Below are positions 47,267-56,719 of a stretch of 64,000 bases of DNA, piece by piece (positions within the stretch are counted from its first letter, which is position 1; the number at the start of each line of letters is the position of its first letter). This DNA is from Lachnoclostridium sp. UBA2905 (lineage in GTDB: Bacteria > Bacillota > Clostridia > Lachnospirales > Lachnospiraceae). The notes below the pieces were generated by a model. The model was not told the DNA's origin. It was given only the letters and a program-made list of their open reading frames with translations, and made no database searches. The position numbers and the translations under genes were made by a program. The stretch covers positions 1 to 64,000 of the forward strand of contig DEDL01000008.1 of assembly GCA_002349525.1 (NCBI GenBank), read 5' to 3'.

Positions 47267-49510
47267 ATGTACAAAAACAACAATTTATCAGTAGACAACC
47301 AATGGATAAAAGATACCATAGCTGCCATGACCTTAGACGAAAAAATAGGTTTAGTCCATGGCAATGCCCTGTTTAAAAACAAGGGTGTGGATCGCCTTGG
47401 CATTGAGCCTCTGATTATGTCAGATGGACCAATGTCTGTAAGATTTGATTTTAAGGATGACGAATGGTTTCCTATAGACAGGGATATGTGTTACGTTTCC
47501 TGGCTTCCATCAGGTGCTGCACTTGCTGCCACATGGAATACAGAACTTGCCAACAAATCCGGCCAGGTACTTGGAAGTGAAGCTCTTGCAAGAGGCAAGC
47601 ATGTCATTCTTGCTCCCGGAATCAACATTCACAGAACCCCATTATGTGGACGTAACTTTGAATACATGAGCGAAGATCCATATCTTACCGGCAAAATTGC
47701 CACTTCTGTCATAAAGGGTGTTCAGAGCAATGACGTAGCTGTCTGTGTTAAGCATTTTGCCCTTAACAATCAGGAAAAATACCGTATGACAATTGATGCG
47801 AAAATAGAAGACAGAGCACTTTATGAGATATACCTTCCTGCTTTTAAGGAAGCCCTCACTGAAGGAAATGCCTATTCTCTTATGTGTTCCTACAACAAAA
47901 TAAATGGAACATATGCCAGTGAAAACCATAGGCTTCTTACTGAAATTTTAAGAGACGAATGGAACTATGACGGAGTTGTAATCTCTGACTGGGGTGCCGT
48001 TCACAGTACTGTTCCTTCAGCCCTGGCAGGCTGTGACCTTGAAATGAGCGTAACATATAATTTCGATGATTATTTCTTTGCAAAGCCTCTTAAGGAAGCT
48101 GTACTTAATGGCGAGGTTCCTGAAAGTGTCATTGATGAAAAGGTTGCAAGGATTCTACTTCTCCAAAAGCGTATTAAGCTTTACGAGGGAACAAGAAAGC
48201 GCGGAGAATATAGCACTACAAAGCATCACCAGCTTCTCCTTGAAGCAGCCGGTGAAAGTATCGTTCTTCTTAAAAATGACAGAAATATACTTCCACTTGA
48301 TACAAAAAAATGTCCTAAAATCGCTGTTATCGGAGATGTAGCAAAGAGACCTCTTGCCTGTGGTGGTGGAAGTTCCGAAGCTACTCCTTTATTTGAGATT
48401 ACTCCTCTTATGGGAATCAATATGGTTACAGGTTCCCACTGCATTGTAAAATATGCTCCCGGATATTATGTTGATAATGAAGAACATGTTACCGGTGATG
48501 TTGACTGGCAGGCAACAAGTCTTGACGCCTGTGATGATGAAGATAGTGTAACTGACACTGATGCAGTCACAGCAGATGGTACACTTAATTCCCCTGCCAA
48601 AGGTAATTCAAAGGGCATAATTAATTCTAAGGCCAAAAAGGAAGCCTTGCTTAATGAAGCCATAAACCTTGCAAAGGAATGTGATGTAGTAATATATGTT
48701 GGTGGACTTAACCGCGCTTACGATACAGAAGGCTTTGACAGAACATCCTATGATCTTCCATATAACCAGTATGAAGTAATAGATGCACTTCTTAAGGTTA
48801 AACCTGATATGGTTATATCCATTCTTTCCGGTTCTGCCATAAACCTTTCACCATTTAATGACAAGGCATCTGCCATTCTCTGGAACAGCATGGCCGGAAT
48901 GCAGGGTGGTCTGGCACTTGCACAGACAATATTTGGTGATATTAATCCATCAGGAAAGCTTCCGGTATCATTTCCTGTGCAATTAAGCGACTGCTCTGCC
49001 CACAGTACAGGCAGCTATCCTTGCGATGATCCCAATGTAGCTGACGACCAAAAAACCTGCACCTACTCAGAAGGAATATATGTAGGCTACCGTCACTATA
49101 TTACCAACAATGTTAAGCCTTTATATTCATTTGGCTATGGACTTTCATACACATCATTTGAATACAGCGACTTAAATATAAATGAGCTTAACAACAATGA
49201 ATATGAAGTCAGCTTTAAGGTTAAAAATACAGGGGATGTATCCGGCAAGGAGGTCTGCCAGCTGTATGTTACGGCAAATGAGCGCACTGTAGATAGTCCT
49301 GCCATAGAATTAAAAGGGTTCACCAAGGTCAATCTTAACCCTGGTGAACAAAAAGAATGTATTATAACTGTTAATAAAGATGCTTTCTCCTATTACAGTG
49401 AAAGCAGCCACGGTTTCATATGTGAACCGGGAAGTTATACTATAAGCATTGGAAGTTCCTCCGATAAGCTGATATTAAGAAAGGATATTAACATTTCCGT
49501 CAACGACTGA
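47267..49510 (+). CDS. Glycoside hydrolase family 3 (beta-glucosidase/xylosidase type)
   Basis: With the ATG at 47267 (AAAGGAG before it) the product is 747 residues; the longer frame from 47159 would read through a dispersed repeat and has no ribosome site. GH3 features: N-terminal barrel with KHFALNNQE and nucleophile Asp in GVVISDWGAVHS, a second alpha/beta domain (LNRAYDTEGFDRTSYDLP) and a C-terminal fibronectin-like domain (GKEVCQLYVTANERTVDSPA). No signal peptide, so cytoplasmic. It probably cleaves beta-linked glucose or xylose from imported oligosaccharides. Its 3' end overlaps the convergent GH31 gene by 36 bases. Confidence 0.9.
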   Translation: MYKNNNLSVDNQWIKDTIAAMTLDEKIGLVHGNALFKNKGVDRLGIEPLIMSDGPMSVRFDFKDDEWFPIDRDMCYVSWLPSGAALAATWNTELANKSGQVLGSEALARGKHVILAPGINIHRTPLCGRNFEYMSEDPYLTGKIATSVIKGVQSNDVAVCVKHFALNNQEKYRMTIDAKIEDRALYEIYLPAFKEALTEGNAYSLMCSYNKINGTYASENHRLLTEILRDEWNYDGVVISDWGAVHSTVPSALAGCDLEMSVTYNFDDYFFAKPLKEAVLNGEVPESVIDEKVARILLLQKRIKLYEGTRKRGEYSTTKHHQLLLEAAGESIVLLKNDRNILPLDTKKCPKIAVIGDVAKRPLACGGGSSEATPLFEITPLMGINMVTGSHCIVKYAPGYYVDNEEHVTGDVDWQATSLDACDDEDSVTDTDAVTADGTLNSPAKGNSKGIINSKAKKEALLNEAINLAKECDVVIYVGGLNRAYDTEGFDRTSYDLPYNQYEVIDALLKVKPDMVISILSGSAINLSPFNDKASAILWNSMAGMQGGLALAQTIFGDINPSGKLPVSFPVQLSDCSAHSTGSYPCDDPNVADDQKTCTYSEGIYVGYRHYITNNVKPLYSFGYGLSYTSFEYSDLNINELNNNEYEVSFKVKNTGDVSGKEVCQLYVTANERTVDSPAIELKGFTKVNLNPGEQKECIITVNKDAFSYYSESSHGFICEPGSYTISIGSSSDKLILRKDINISVND

Positions 49511-51841
49511 CACGTTATAACTTATCCTGTTAAGGTCGTTATCATATAAAACAAGACTTGTATTATATGAAGCCTTATCAGGATATGCCTTGAGAATAAT
49601 ATCATTTACCATATCATAGTCAAATGTTCCTTCTACGCTGTCATTTCCATAAGGTATTACACAACCTGCCTTAACGAAACATGGAATACGTGTATAAGGA
49701 ACATTTTTCATGCTGATCCATCTTCCGCCCTCATACAGGGTATCATCAAATATGTCGTACCATTTTCCTTCCGGAAGATATACCTCTCCCATGCTCTGAG
49801 CATTGAAAACAGGCGCTACAAGAATATATTCACCAAGCATATACTGAGTATCCAGGTCTTTTACTGCCCTGTCCTCCGGATATTCAAGAATCATACTTCT
49901 TACAAGAGGAATCCCTGTTTCATGGGATTCCATTGCATATCTGTATATATATGGCATAAGCCTGCTTTTAAGCTTCACAAATGTCCTTACAGTATCTACT
50001 GCCTCGTCACCGTAATTCCATGGCACCCTGTAGGAACTGCTGCCATGCAGTCTTGAATGTGAAGACAGGAGGCCAAATGCGACCCATCTCTTATATACAT
50101 CCTCTGTAGACGTGTCTTCAAATCCACCGATATCATGGCTCCAGAAGGAAAAACCGGACATCATAAGAGACAGTCCACCCCTAAGACTTTCTGCCATTGA
50201 TACATAATCAGATGTACAATCGCCTCCCCAGTGAACCGGAAACTTCTGTCCGCCTGCTGTGGCACTTCTGGCAAACAATACAGCTTCCCCTTCACCCTTA
50301 TACTCCTTAATTGCATCATATACCGTCTGATTGTACAGGTAAGAATAATAGTTATGCATCATTTCAGGTGAAACATCCTTGTAATACTTTACCCCCTCAA
50401 CAGGAATTCTTTCGCCAAAATCAGTCTTAAAGCAGTCAACTCCCATTTCAAGAAGCCTTTTAAGATGACCCTTATACCACGAAACCGCATCCGGATTGGT
50501 AAAATCAACTACAGCCATACCTGACTGCCACATATCCCACTGCCATACATCGCCATTGTTCTTTTTAATAAAATAACCCTTTTCTTTTCCCTGACAGAAA
50601 AGCTCAGAATTCTGCGCAATATAAGGGTTTATCCAGACGCAGACCTTTACACCCTTTTCCTTTATTCTGCCAAGCATTCCCTCCGGATCAGGAAAAAACT
50701 CCTTATCCCACAGGAAATTACACCAGCTCATACCCTTCATCCAGAAGCAGTCAAAATGAAATACTGAAATTGGAATACCTCTTTCGAACATTCCATCTAT
50801 AAAGCTCATAACTGTATTTTCATCATAATTTGTAGTAAATGATGTGGACAGCCACAAACCAAATGTCCACTTTGGAAGTACCGGTGGTCTGCCTGTTAAT
50901 GCTGTGTATTTTGTTATGACATCCTTTAAGGCATTATTTGCAGGTGTACTGTTTGCAGGCGTGCTGTTTGCAGGCGTACTGTTTACAAGTGTACTGTTTG
51001 CAGGCGTACTATTTACAGGTGTACTGTTTGCAGGTACCCTGCTATTTTCAATGCTGTCATTGTCAACTGCATTTTCAGCCACGCCGCCACATATTACCAT
51101 GAATTTTATCTTTTCTCCCTTTACAGAGAAATTCACTTTTCTCACCAGCTCACTTGCGGCTTCAAATTCCACTCTTCCGGTATTGTTAACAAAGATACCA
51201 TATCCTCTGTCAGACATATAAAATGGAATGCATTTATACGACTGCTCTGTAGAGGTTCCTCCATCTTCATTCCACATATATACTGACTGTCCGTTCTTCA
51301 CAAAAGGTCCGAACTTCTCACCAAAACCGTATATGTGCTCATTTACCGAAAGATTTGTTCCGGCGCATATGTAATTCACGTCATCTGTGCGAATATATGC
51401 ATCCTTTCTGTTATTTTCCCTGACATACATGAAATCAATGCTTTTAATCTCAGTAAGATACCTTTTTCCATAATAAAATGTACAGTTCATGGCAGAATCA
51501 ATAATCATCTGTGCCTGTCCACTCACTATTTTGATATATCCGTCTTCACATGTAATCTCATCAGGAAGCAGATCATTTCTATTTATTTCAAATGATACCT
51601 CATCCCTGCAGCCTCCCTCAAAATGAGACACACTTATCTCAAATACCTCTTTTACAGGTATATTTATTCTCACAGTAAATAATACTCCGCCAAGTGTACA
51701 GCCCCTGTTATAAACATAATTGGCAGGCGCATATATTTTCACGCTCCTGCCATCATTTTCTGTGCTCATTTCGTACATCTGTGCCGGTGAATATGTCTCA
51801 AACCCCTCTTTTTTCAGCCAGCAGCCATTATAAAATTTCAT
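49475..51841 (-). CDS. Glycoside hydrolase family 31 (alpha-xylosidase, YicI-like)
   Basis: From the ATG at 51841 (GGAAGGG upstream) the product is 788 residues and starts MKFYNGCWLKKEGF, as YicI-type alpha-xylosidases do. The catalytic barrel holds the nucleophile Asp in CFKTDFGERIPVEG and the acid Asp in WGGDCTSDYVSMAE. No signal peptide. It probably removes alpha-xylose from xyloglucan-type oligosaccharides in the cytoplasm, complementing the GH3 enzyme next to it. Between the N-terminal sandwich and the barrel, residues about 265-305 are a run of NSTPA-type units encoded by a 15-base minisatellite. A longer start at 51916 would run through the terminator hairpin and is rejected. Confidence 0.92.
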   Translation of the reverse strand: MKFYNGCWLKKEGFETYSPAQMYEMSTENDGRSVKIYAPANYVYNRGCTLGGVLFTVRINIPVKEVFEISVSHFEGGCRDEVSFEINRNDLLPDEITCEDGYIKIVSGQAQMIIDSAMNCTFYYGKRYLTEIKSIDFMYVRENNRKDAYIRTDDVNYICAGTNLSVNEHIYGFGEKFGPFVKNGQSVYMWNEDGGTSTEQSYKCIPFYMSDRGYGIFVNNTGRVEFEAASELVRKVNFSVKGEKIKFMVICGGVAENAVDNDSIENSRVPANSTPVNSTPANSTLVNSTPANSTPANSTPANNALKDVITKYTALTGRPPVLPKWTFGLWLSTSFTTNYDENTVMSFIDGMFERGIPISVFHFDCFWMKGMSWCNFLWDKEFFPDPEGMLGRIKEKGVKVCVWINPYIAQNSELFCQGKEKGYFIKKNNGDVWQWDMWQSGMAVVDFTNPDAVSWYKGHLKRLLEMGVDCFKTDFGERIPVEGVKYYKDVSPEMMHNYYSYLYNQTVYDAIKEYKGEGEAVLFARSATAGGQKFPVHWGGDCTSDYVSMAESLRGGLSLMMSGFSFWSHDIGGFEDTSTEDVYKRWVAFGLLSSHSRLHGSSSYRVPWNYGDEAVDTVRTFVKLKSRLMPYIYRYAMESHETGIPLVRSMILEYPEDRAVKDLDTQYMLGEYILVAPVFNAQSMGEVYLPEGKWYDIFDDTLYEGGRWISMKNVPYTRIPCFVKAGCVIPYGNDSVEGTFDYDMVNDIILKAYPDKASYNTSLVLYDNDLNRISYNVSVVDGNVNILS
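50937..51045 (-). repeat. 15-base tandem repeat inside GH31 gene
   Basis: About seven in-frame units of 15 bases coding for variants of A-N-S-T-P. On the plus strand units look like TTTGCAGGCGTACTG. The insert forms a flexible polar loop. Confidence 0.85.
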
Positions 51842-51872
51842 AAGAACACACCCTTCCTTTAATATACAAAAA

Positions 51873-51913
51873 CCACCTGTGTGGCTGACATTATCTGTCA
51901 GCCACACAGGTGG
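51873..51913 (-). terminator. Terminator of the aspartate/threonine gene cluster
   Basis: Perfect 18-base stem CCACCTGTGTGGCTGACA with its complement around a five-base loop, followed by TTTTTG on the minus strand. It lies just after the YhfC-like gene and before the GH31 start. Confidence 0.92.
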
Positions 51914-51922
51914 CATATTTGA

Positions 51923-52870
51923 TCATAAAACCTGATCTATTTTATTAGCTTTACCCTTTTTATCCTCAAAATAAGCATAGTGGGCATATGGACCTTCTTC
52001 AAGAGCCATCTTATATCTGCGCAATGCGCCAAGAAGCAGCCATGCGCCAAAAAGTGCACATGCAAATAAGAATACATCATTCATAAGTGAAGCTGTATGC
52101 TGTGATACAATTTTTCCCATCTTCTCTGAACAAAGTGAACTTAAAAGAACACTAACAAATGAGAATACAGTTCCAACACCAAAGCTTACAAATGTAGCTT
52201 TAACAGTTTTCTTACGAATGAATCCTTCATATATTACCATTATAAGAACCATCTCTATAATCATGGCAAGGAATACATTGACTCCTTCCATACATACATC
52301 AAATGAATTGGCACCTGTAAGCTGTGCTATCATGTTAGCAACATCATCCGCTGATACAGCCCCTTTTCCACCAGAAGTAACCTGATTTATAAGTGCTTCC
52401 CTACCCTGACTGTTAAGAAGCTTTGAATAATTCAGGTAGCTACAATATGATGTCATAATACTCATAGCCTTAAATGCTCCAAAGCCAATTGCCGAGCTTA
52501 AGCCACGGTATAAGGATGGTGTTCTTCTGTTCATAAGCCATATACACCATACTCTGCCAAGTGATGCAAATCCCACCGTAACAATGGATGTTATGAGAAT
52601 ATATATGAAATACATTTTCCCTGTATTGTATATATCCATAAACCAGTTCATTTTAGTTAAAATGAAGAGAAGCGGAATTGGCAACAGATACTGTGCCCAG
52701 AAATATGCAAGCATTCCCAGTCCAAAGGAAGCAAAGGTTCCTGTCTCCTTCTTTCTTGACACAATATACAAGGCAAGCAGTGGAACTATAACTGCAAGGG
52801 CAGCCATAACTATGGTAAATACCATTGAACCGGTAACTGCACCGGATACAAGCTCTGTGCTATCTATCAT
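51923..52870 (-). CDS. YhfC-like membrane protein, catalytic residues apparently lost
   Basis: The 315-residue product has about seven membrane segments and the overall layout of the YhfC family, which belongs with glutamic-type intramembrane proteases. In active relatives as I recall them, the segment before the conserved Arg carries Glu-Glu (EExxR) and a later segment carries a His. Here the matching places read GFASLGRVWCIW and GFGAFKAMSIMTS, without Glu or His. If the family call is right, this is a pseudo-enzyme. It follows the aspartate kinase gene by 16 bases and shares its transcript, with no obvious functional link. The family call is moderately sure. Confidence 0.6.
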   Translation of the reverse strand: MIDSTELVSGAVTGSMVFTIVMAALAVIVPLLALYIVSRKKETGTFASFGLGMLAYFWAQYLLPIPLLFILTKMNWFMDIYNTGKMYFIYILITSIVTVGFASLGRVWCIWLMNRRTPSLYRGLSSAIGFGAFKAMSIMTSYCSYLNYSKLLNSQGREALINQVTSGGKGAVSADDVANMIAQLTGANSFDVCMEGVNVFLAMIIEMVLIMVIYEGFIRKKTVKATFVSFGVGTVFSFVSVLLSSLCSEKMGKIVSQHTASLMNDVFLFACALFGAWLLLGALRRYKMALEEGPYAHYAYFEDKKGKANKIDQVL

Positions 52871-52886
52871 TGGTACCTCTTTTCAA

Positions 52887-54098
52887 TTACTCAGCAAGAC
52901 CAAATGCATCATGTACTGCAACAAGTGCTCTGTCTGAATATTTCTCATCGATAAGAACTGTTACTCTGATTTCTGATGTTGAAATCTGCATAATATTGAT
53001 GTTAGCATCATAAATTGCTTCAAACATCTTAGCAGCTACTCCAGCGTTGCTCATCATTCCGGCACCTACGATTGAAACCTTAGCTACGTCCTTAGTAACA
53101 TTAAGTGATTCAAACTCAAGGCTCTTTCCTTCATGTCTCTTAATTGTCTCAATTGCTGTATCTGTCATATCCTCTGTTACAGTAAAGCTGATGTCCTTAG
53201 TGCCATCTCTTCCTACTGACTGAAGAATCATATCAACATTAACATTGTGATTAGCAAGGTGATGGAATAATTTGAATGCAACACCCGGCTTATCCTTTAA
53301 TCCTAATAAAGCGATCTGTGTAACATTTTTATCACAAGCTACTCCACTTACAAGCATTTTTTCCATTTTAACATCCTCCTTAACTACTGTTCCCTCATGA
53401 TCATTTAAACTTGAACGTACAACTAACTGTACACCATATTTTTTAGCCATCTCAACTGATCTGTTGTGAAGTACACCTGCTCCAAAGCTGGCAAGCTCCA
53501 ACATCTCATCATATGTTATCTCATCCATCTTACGTGCATTCTTCACGATTCTTGGATCTGCTGTATATACACCATCAACGTCTGTGTAAATCTCACATGC
53601 ATCTGCCTTAAGTGCTGCTGCAAGTGCAACTGCTGTTGTATCTGATCCACCACGTCCAAGTGTTGTGTAATCGCCATACTTATTGATTCCCTGGAATCCT
53701 GTAACGAATACTATCTTATTGTTGGCAAGCTCATACTTGATTCTCTCTGAATCAATTCCTGTGAGTCTCGCATTACCGTAAACAGTTGTTGTGTTCATTG
53801 GTGCCTGAAATGCATTAAGTGATATTGCAGGTACACCAAGCTCGATACAAGCCATTGCAGCAAGTGCAACTGATGTCTGTTCTCCTGTAGTAAAGAGCAT
53901 ATCCATCTCTCTCTTAGGAGGATTAGAACTAATCTCTTTAGCCATACTGATAAGTACGTCTGTCTGTTTTCCCATAGCTGATAATACAACTACAACCTGG
54001 TTACCTTTTTTATACTCTTCAACACAACGTCTTGCCACGTTGAAAATTCTGTCTTTGTCAGCAACAGATGTGCCACCAAACTTCTTAACTACAAGCAT
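52887..54098 (-). CDS. Aspartate kinase
   Basis: The 403-residue monofunctional enzyme phosphorylates aspartate, the first step to lysine, threonine and methionine. It has the N-terminal motif VKKFGGTSVAD, the aspartate-binding TTLGRGGSDTTAVALAAALK and two C-terminal ACT domains (VTQIALLGLKDKPGVAFKLF; SIVGAGMMSNAGVAAKMFEA), so feedback control by an amino acid is expected. The next genes upstream are the presumed homoserine kinase and homoserine dehydrogenase, forming a threonine pathway cluster. A perfect 14-base palindrome lies 24 bases before the start. Confidence 0.95.
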   Translation of the reverse strand: MLVVKKFGGTSVADKDRIFNVARRCVEEYKKGNQVVVVLSAMGKQTDVLISMAKEISSNPPKREMDMLFTTGEQTSVALAAMACIELGVPAISLNAFQAPMNTTTVYGNARLTGIDSERIKYELANNKIVFVTGFQGINKYGDYTTLGRGGSDTTAVALAAALKADACEIYTDVDGVYTADPRIVKNARKMDEITYDEMLELASFGAGVLHNRSVEMAKKYGVQLVVRSSLNDHEGTVVKEDVKMEKMLVSGVACDKNVTQIALLGLKDKPGVAFKLFHHLANHNVNVDMILQSVGRDGTKDISFTVTEDMTDTAIETIKRHEGKSLEFESLNVTKDVAKVSIVGAGMMSNAGVAAKMFEAIYDANINIMQISTSEIRVTVLIDEKYSDRALVAVHDAFGLAE

Positions 54099-54121
54099 AA
54101 TAGCCTCCTACATTATTAATT

Positions 54122-54135
54122 CGTGAATATTCACG
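54122..54135. promoter_or_regulatory. Palindrome before aspartate kinase gene
   Basis: CGTGAATATTCACG is a perfect palindrome in the 150-base gap between the homoserine kinase candidate and aspartate kinase. It could be a repressor site. No riboswitch was recognised in this gap. Confidence 0.35.
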
Positions 54136-54248
54136 TTAATTTGATTCAAGTCAAAATCCGTTCGTCATGATACATAACTTGCGCTATTAACTGATAAATT
54201 TAACTAACATTATCAAGTAAAGCATTATTGATTATGGTTGTCAAGTTA

Positions 54249-55448
54249 TTATTGCAGAAAATATGACATAAGTTCATATCCCTGCTCAAATAATCTGCCA
54301 CTTTCTTTTGCTTCCTTTTCGTTATAAAGATGCTTCTCATCTTTAATATCTGTACTGTCATAAAGCATATAAGGCACAGGATCAGATGTATGTGTACGTA
54401 CTGCAATAGGTGTAGGATGATCAGGAAGTACAAGCATTCTGAAATCTTCACCTGAAGCAGTCATTTTGTCATAAACTCTCTGTATTACCCTACTATCAAG
54501 ATATTCAATAGCCTTAACCTTGTTCGTAAGACTTCCCTGGTGACCCATCTCATCAGGTGCTTCAACATGAATATATGCATAATCATATCCATCACAGGTA
54601 AGTGCTTTAACTGCTGCATCAGCCTTACCTTCATAATTGGTTTCAAGTGTTCCATCTGCACCGTCTACGATAATATTGGTCATTCCTGTACCAACAGCAA
54701 TTCCCTTAAGAAGGTCAACTGCAGATATCATAACACCCTTCTTACCGTATTTACCTTCAAATGAATCAAGGCATGGTTTTGTTCCGGCGCCCCAGAACCA
54801 TATTGAATTAGCCTTATTAAGGCCTTTCTTTGCTCTTTCAACATTAATAGGGTGATTGTTAAGAATATCATAAGAACGTTTCATAAATTCTCTTAACTTA
54901 TCATCGGCAGGAAGATATTCACCTATAACCTTTCCAAGTATGTCATGAGGTGGTGTAAGCTCGCAGACCTGACCCTTTTTCCATATTGTAAGGTGTCTGT
55001 AGCTTGTTCCTACATAGAACTGATAAATCTCATCCTGTAACTCATCCTTTACTGCATTAAGAAGTACTGCAGCATCTTTAGTTGATATTTCACTGGAACT
55101 GTGGTCAATAATTGTTTTTTCTTCATATGGAAGGTCATCATCTGATACCGTAACAATATTGCATCTGATAGCAATATCAGTATCCTCCATATCAACTCCA
55201 ATACTAAGTGCTTCAAGCGGAGATCTTCCAGTATAATACTTCTTAGGGTTATATCCTAAAACTCCCAGATTGGCTGTATCACTTCCAGGTTTCATTCCCT
55301 CTGGAATATTAGCAGATAATCCAATTTCTGATTTTTTAGCCAGCATATCCATTGCCGGTGTATTTGCATACTCAAGTGGTGTTTTATCACCAATCTCCTC
55401 TATTGGCCAGTCAGCCATTCCGTCACCAAGTACTACCACATATTTCAT
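54249..55448 (-). CDS. Phosphoglycerate-mutase-like protein, probable homoserine kinase
   Basis: The 399-residue product belongs to the cofactor-independent (archaeal-type) phosphoglycerate mutase family of the alkaline phosphatase superfamily. Metal-site motifs are visible: VVLGDGMADWP at the start, GSDTANLGVLGY with the phosphate-accepting Ser/Thr region, HVEAPDEMGHQG and VLPDHPTPIAVRTHTSDPVP. A subgroup of this family is named proposed homoserine kinase (TIGR02535) because it sits with threonine genes in species lacking ThrB. Here it lies directly between homoserine dehydrogenase and aspartate kinase, which supports that role over glycolysis. Confidence 0.85.
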   Translation of the reverse strand: MKYVVVLGDGMADWPIEEIGDKTPLEYANTPAMDMLAKKSEIGLSANIPEGMKPGSDTANLGVLGYNPKKYYTGRSPLEALSIGVDMEDTDIAIRCNIVTVSDDDLPYEEKTIIDHSSSEISTKDAAVLLNAVKDELQDEIYQFYVGTSYRHLTIWKKGQVCELTPPHDILGKVIGEYLPADDKLREFMKRSYDILNNHPINVERAKKGLNKANSIWFWGAGTKPCLDSFEGKYGKKGVMISAVDLLKGIAVGTGMTNIIVDGADGTLETNYEGKADAAVKALTCDGYDYAYIHVEAPDEMGHQGSLTNKVKAIEYLDSRVIQRVYDKMTASGEDFRMLVLPDHPTPIAVRTHTSDPVPYMLYDSTDIKDEKHLYNEKEAKESGRLFEQGYELMSYFLQ

Positions 55449-55478
55449 TTTCAGGGCCTGCCTTTCTCTATTTGCTTA

Positions 55479-56684
55479 TTAAAATGCAAGACGAATTCTT
55501 GTAACTGCATTTGCAAGCTTAGCATATTTATCTTCAAATTCGCCCTCTGTCATCTTTCCTGTAGTAAATGCTGTTTCACCATCAACAAGTGAATCAACCT
55601 TTGTTACCTCACCAAATATCTTTGTTATCTCATCAAATGATGTATCTTTCGCACGTACAAAGAATGAATTAACAACATCCTTGTAATCTGTAACATGCTG
55701 CTTGTCACTGCTCCAAATAATTGGAACATTATTGTGACGATTACGTACAGCCTCTACAACGTCAGCTGCAACTGCACTTGCTGTTGGAAGCTTTCCTGCT
55801 CCTTTTCCGTAGAAAAGTGAATCTCCTAACATATTTCCTCTGACATATATTCCGTTAAATACATCATCAACTGTATATAAAGGATGTCCGGCTTTTATCA
55901 TAACAGGTGTTACCATTGCTGAAATCTTGCCATCTGTCATTTTACCTGTTCCAACAAGTTTAATTGTAGCACCAATGCTGTCTGCGTATTTGAAGTCCTC
56001 TACTGTTATCTTTGTGATTCCTTCTGTGTATATATCGTTATAATCAACCTGCTTTCCATAAGCAAGTGATGTAAGAATAGCAATCTTACGGCATGCATCA
56101 TATCCCTCAACATCGGCTTCAGGATTACGCTCTGCATAACCAAGCTCCTGTGCTTCTTTAAGAACTGTTTCGAAATCAGCTCCTTCATCACGCATCTTTG
56201 TAAGAATGAAATTAGTTGTTCCATTAAGAATACCTGTTATCTCTTCAATAACATCTGCTGTAAGGCACTGTGTAAGTGGTCTGATAATTGGAATTCCGCC
56301 ACCAACACTTGCTTCAAAAAGGAAGTTAACATTCTTGTCTCTTGCAATCTGAAGCAGTTCAGGTCCATGTGCTGCAACAAGTTCCTTATTTGAAGTACAA
56401 ACATTCTTCCCGTTTTCAAGGCATTCCTTAACAAACTGATAAGCAGGCTTTACCCCTCCCATTGTCTCAACTACAACTTCAACTTCAGGATCATCAACTA
56501 TAACCTTGTAATCCTTAACAAGAAGTTTTTCAACAGGTGACCCTGGGAAATCTCTGAGGTCAAGAACATATTTTACTTCAACCTCTTCTCCTGTTCTCTC
56601 AGCGATAACCGCCTTATTGGTTGTTAACACTTCAACTACTCCTGAACCTATAGTTCCATAACCCATTACTGCAACTTTGCACAT
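55479..56684 (-). CDS. hom: Homoserine dehydrogenase
   Basis: With the ATG at 56684 (GGGAGGAA before it) the product is 401 residues. It has an NAD(P)-binding GYGTIGSGVVEVL, the catalytic core GILNGTTNFILTKM and AEADVEGYDA-like NPEADVEGYDACRKIAIL, and a C-terminal ACT domain of about 85 residues (FFVRAKDTSFDEITKIFGEV). It reduces aspartate semialdehyde to homoserine. It starts 36 bases after prfB and is followed by the homoserine kinase candidate, so prfB, hom, the kinase candidate and aspartate kinase may be one transcript. Confidence 0.95.
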   Translation of the reverse strand: MCKVAVMGYGTIGSGVVEVLTTNKAVIAERTGEEVEVKYVLDLRDFPGSPVEKLLVKDYKVIVDDPEVEVVVETMGGVKPAYQFVKECLENGKNVCTSNKELVAAHGPELLQIARDKNVNFLFEASVGGGIPIIRPLTQCLTADVIEEITGILNGTTNFILTKMRDEGADFETVLKEAQELGYAERNPEADVEGYDACRKIAILTSLAYGKQVDYNDIYTEGITKITVEDFKYADSIGATIKLVGTGKMTDGKISAMVTPVMIKAGHPLYTVDDVFNGIYVRGNMLGDSLFYGKGAGKLPTASAVAADVVEAVRNRHNNVPIIWSSDKQHVTDYKDVVNSFFVRAKDTSFDEITKIFGEVTKVDSLVDGETAFTTGKMTEGEFEDKYAKLANAVTRIRLAF

Positions 56685-56719
56685 AATAATGTTTCCTCCC
56701 TTTATTTTCAATGAGTTTG

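Noticed and set aside
51842..51916. Longer N-terminus for the GH31 gene
   Set aside because: It runs through the terminator hairpin; the MKFYNG start has a proper ribosome site and matches YicI proteins.
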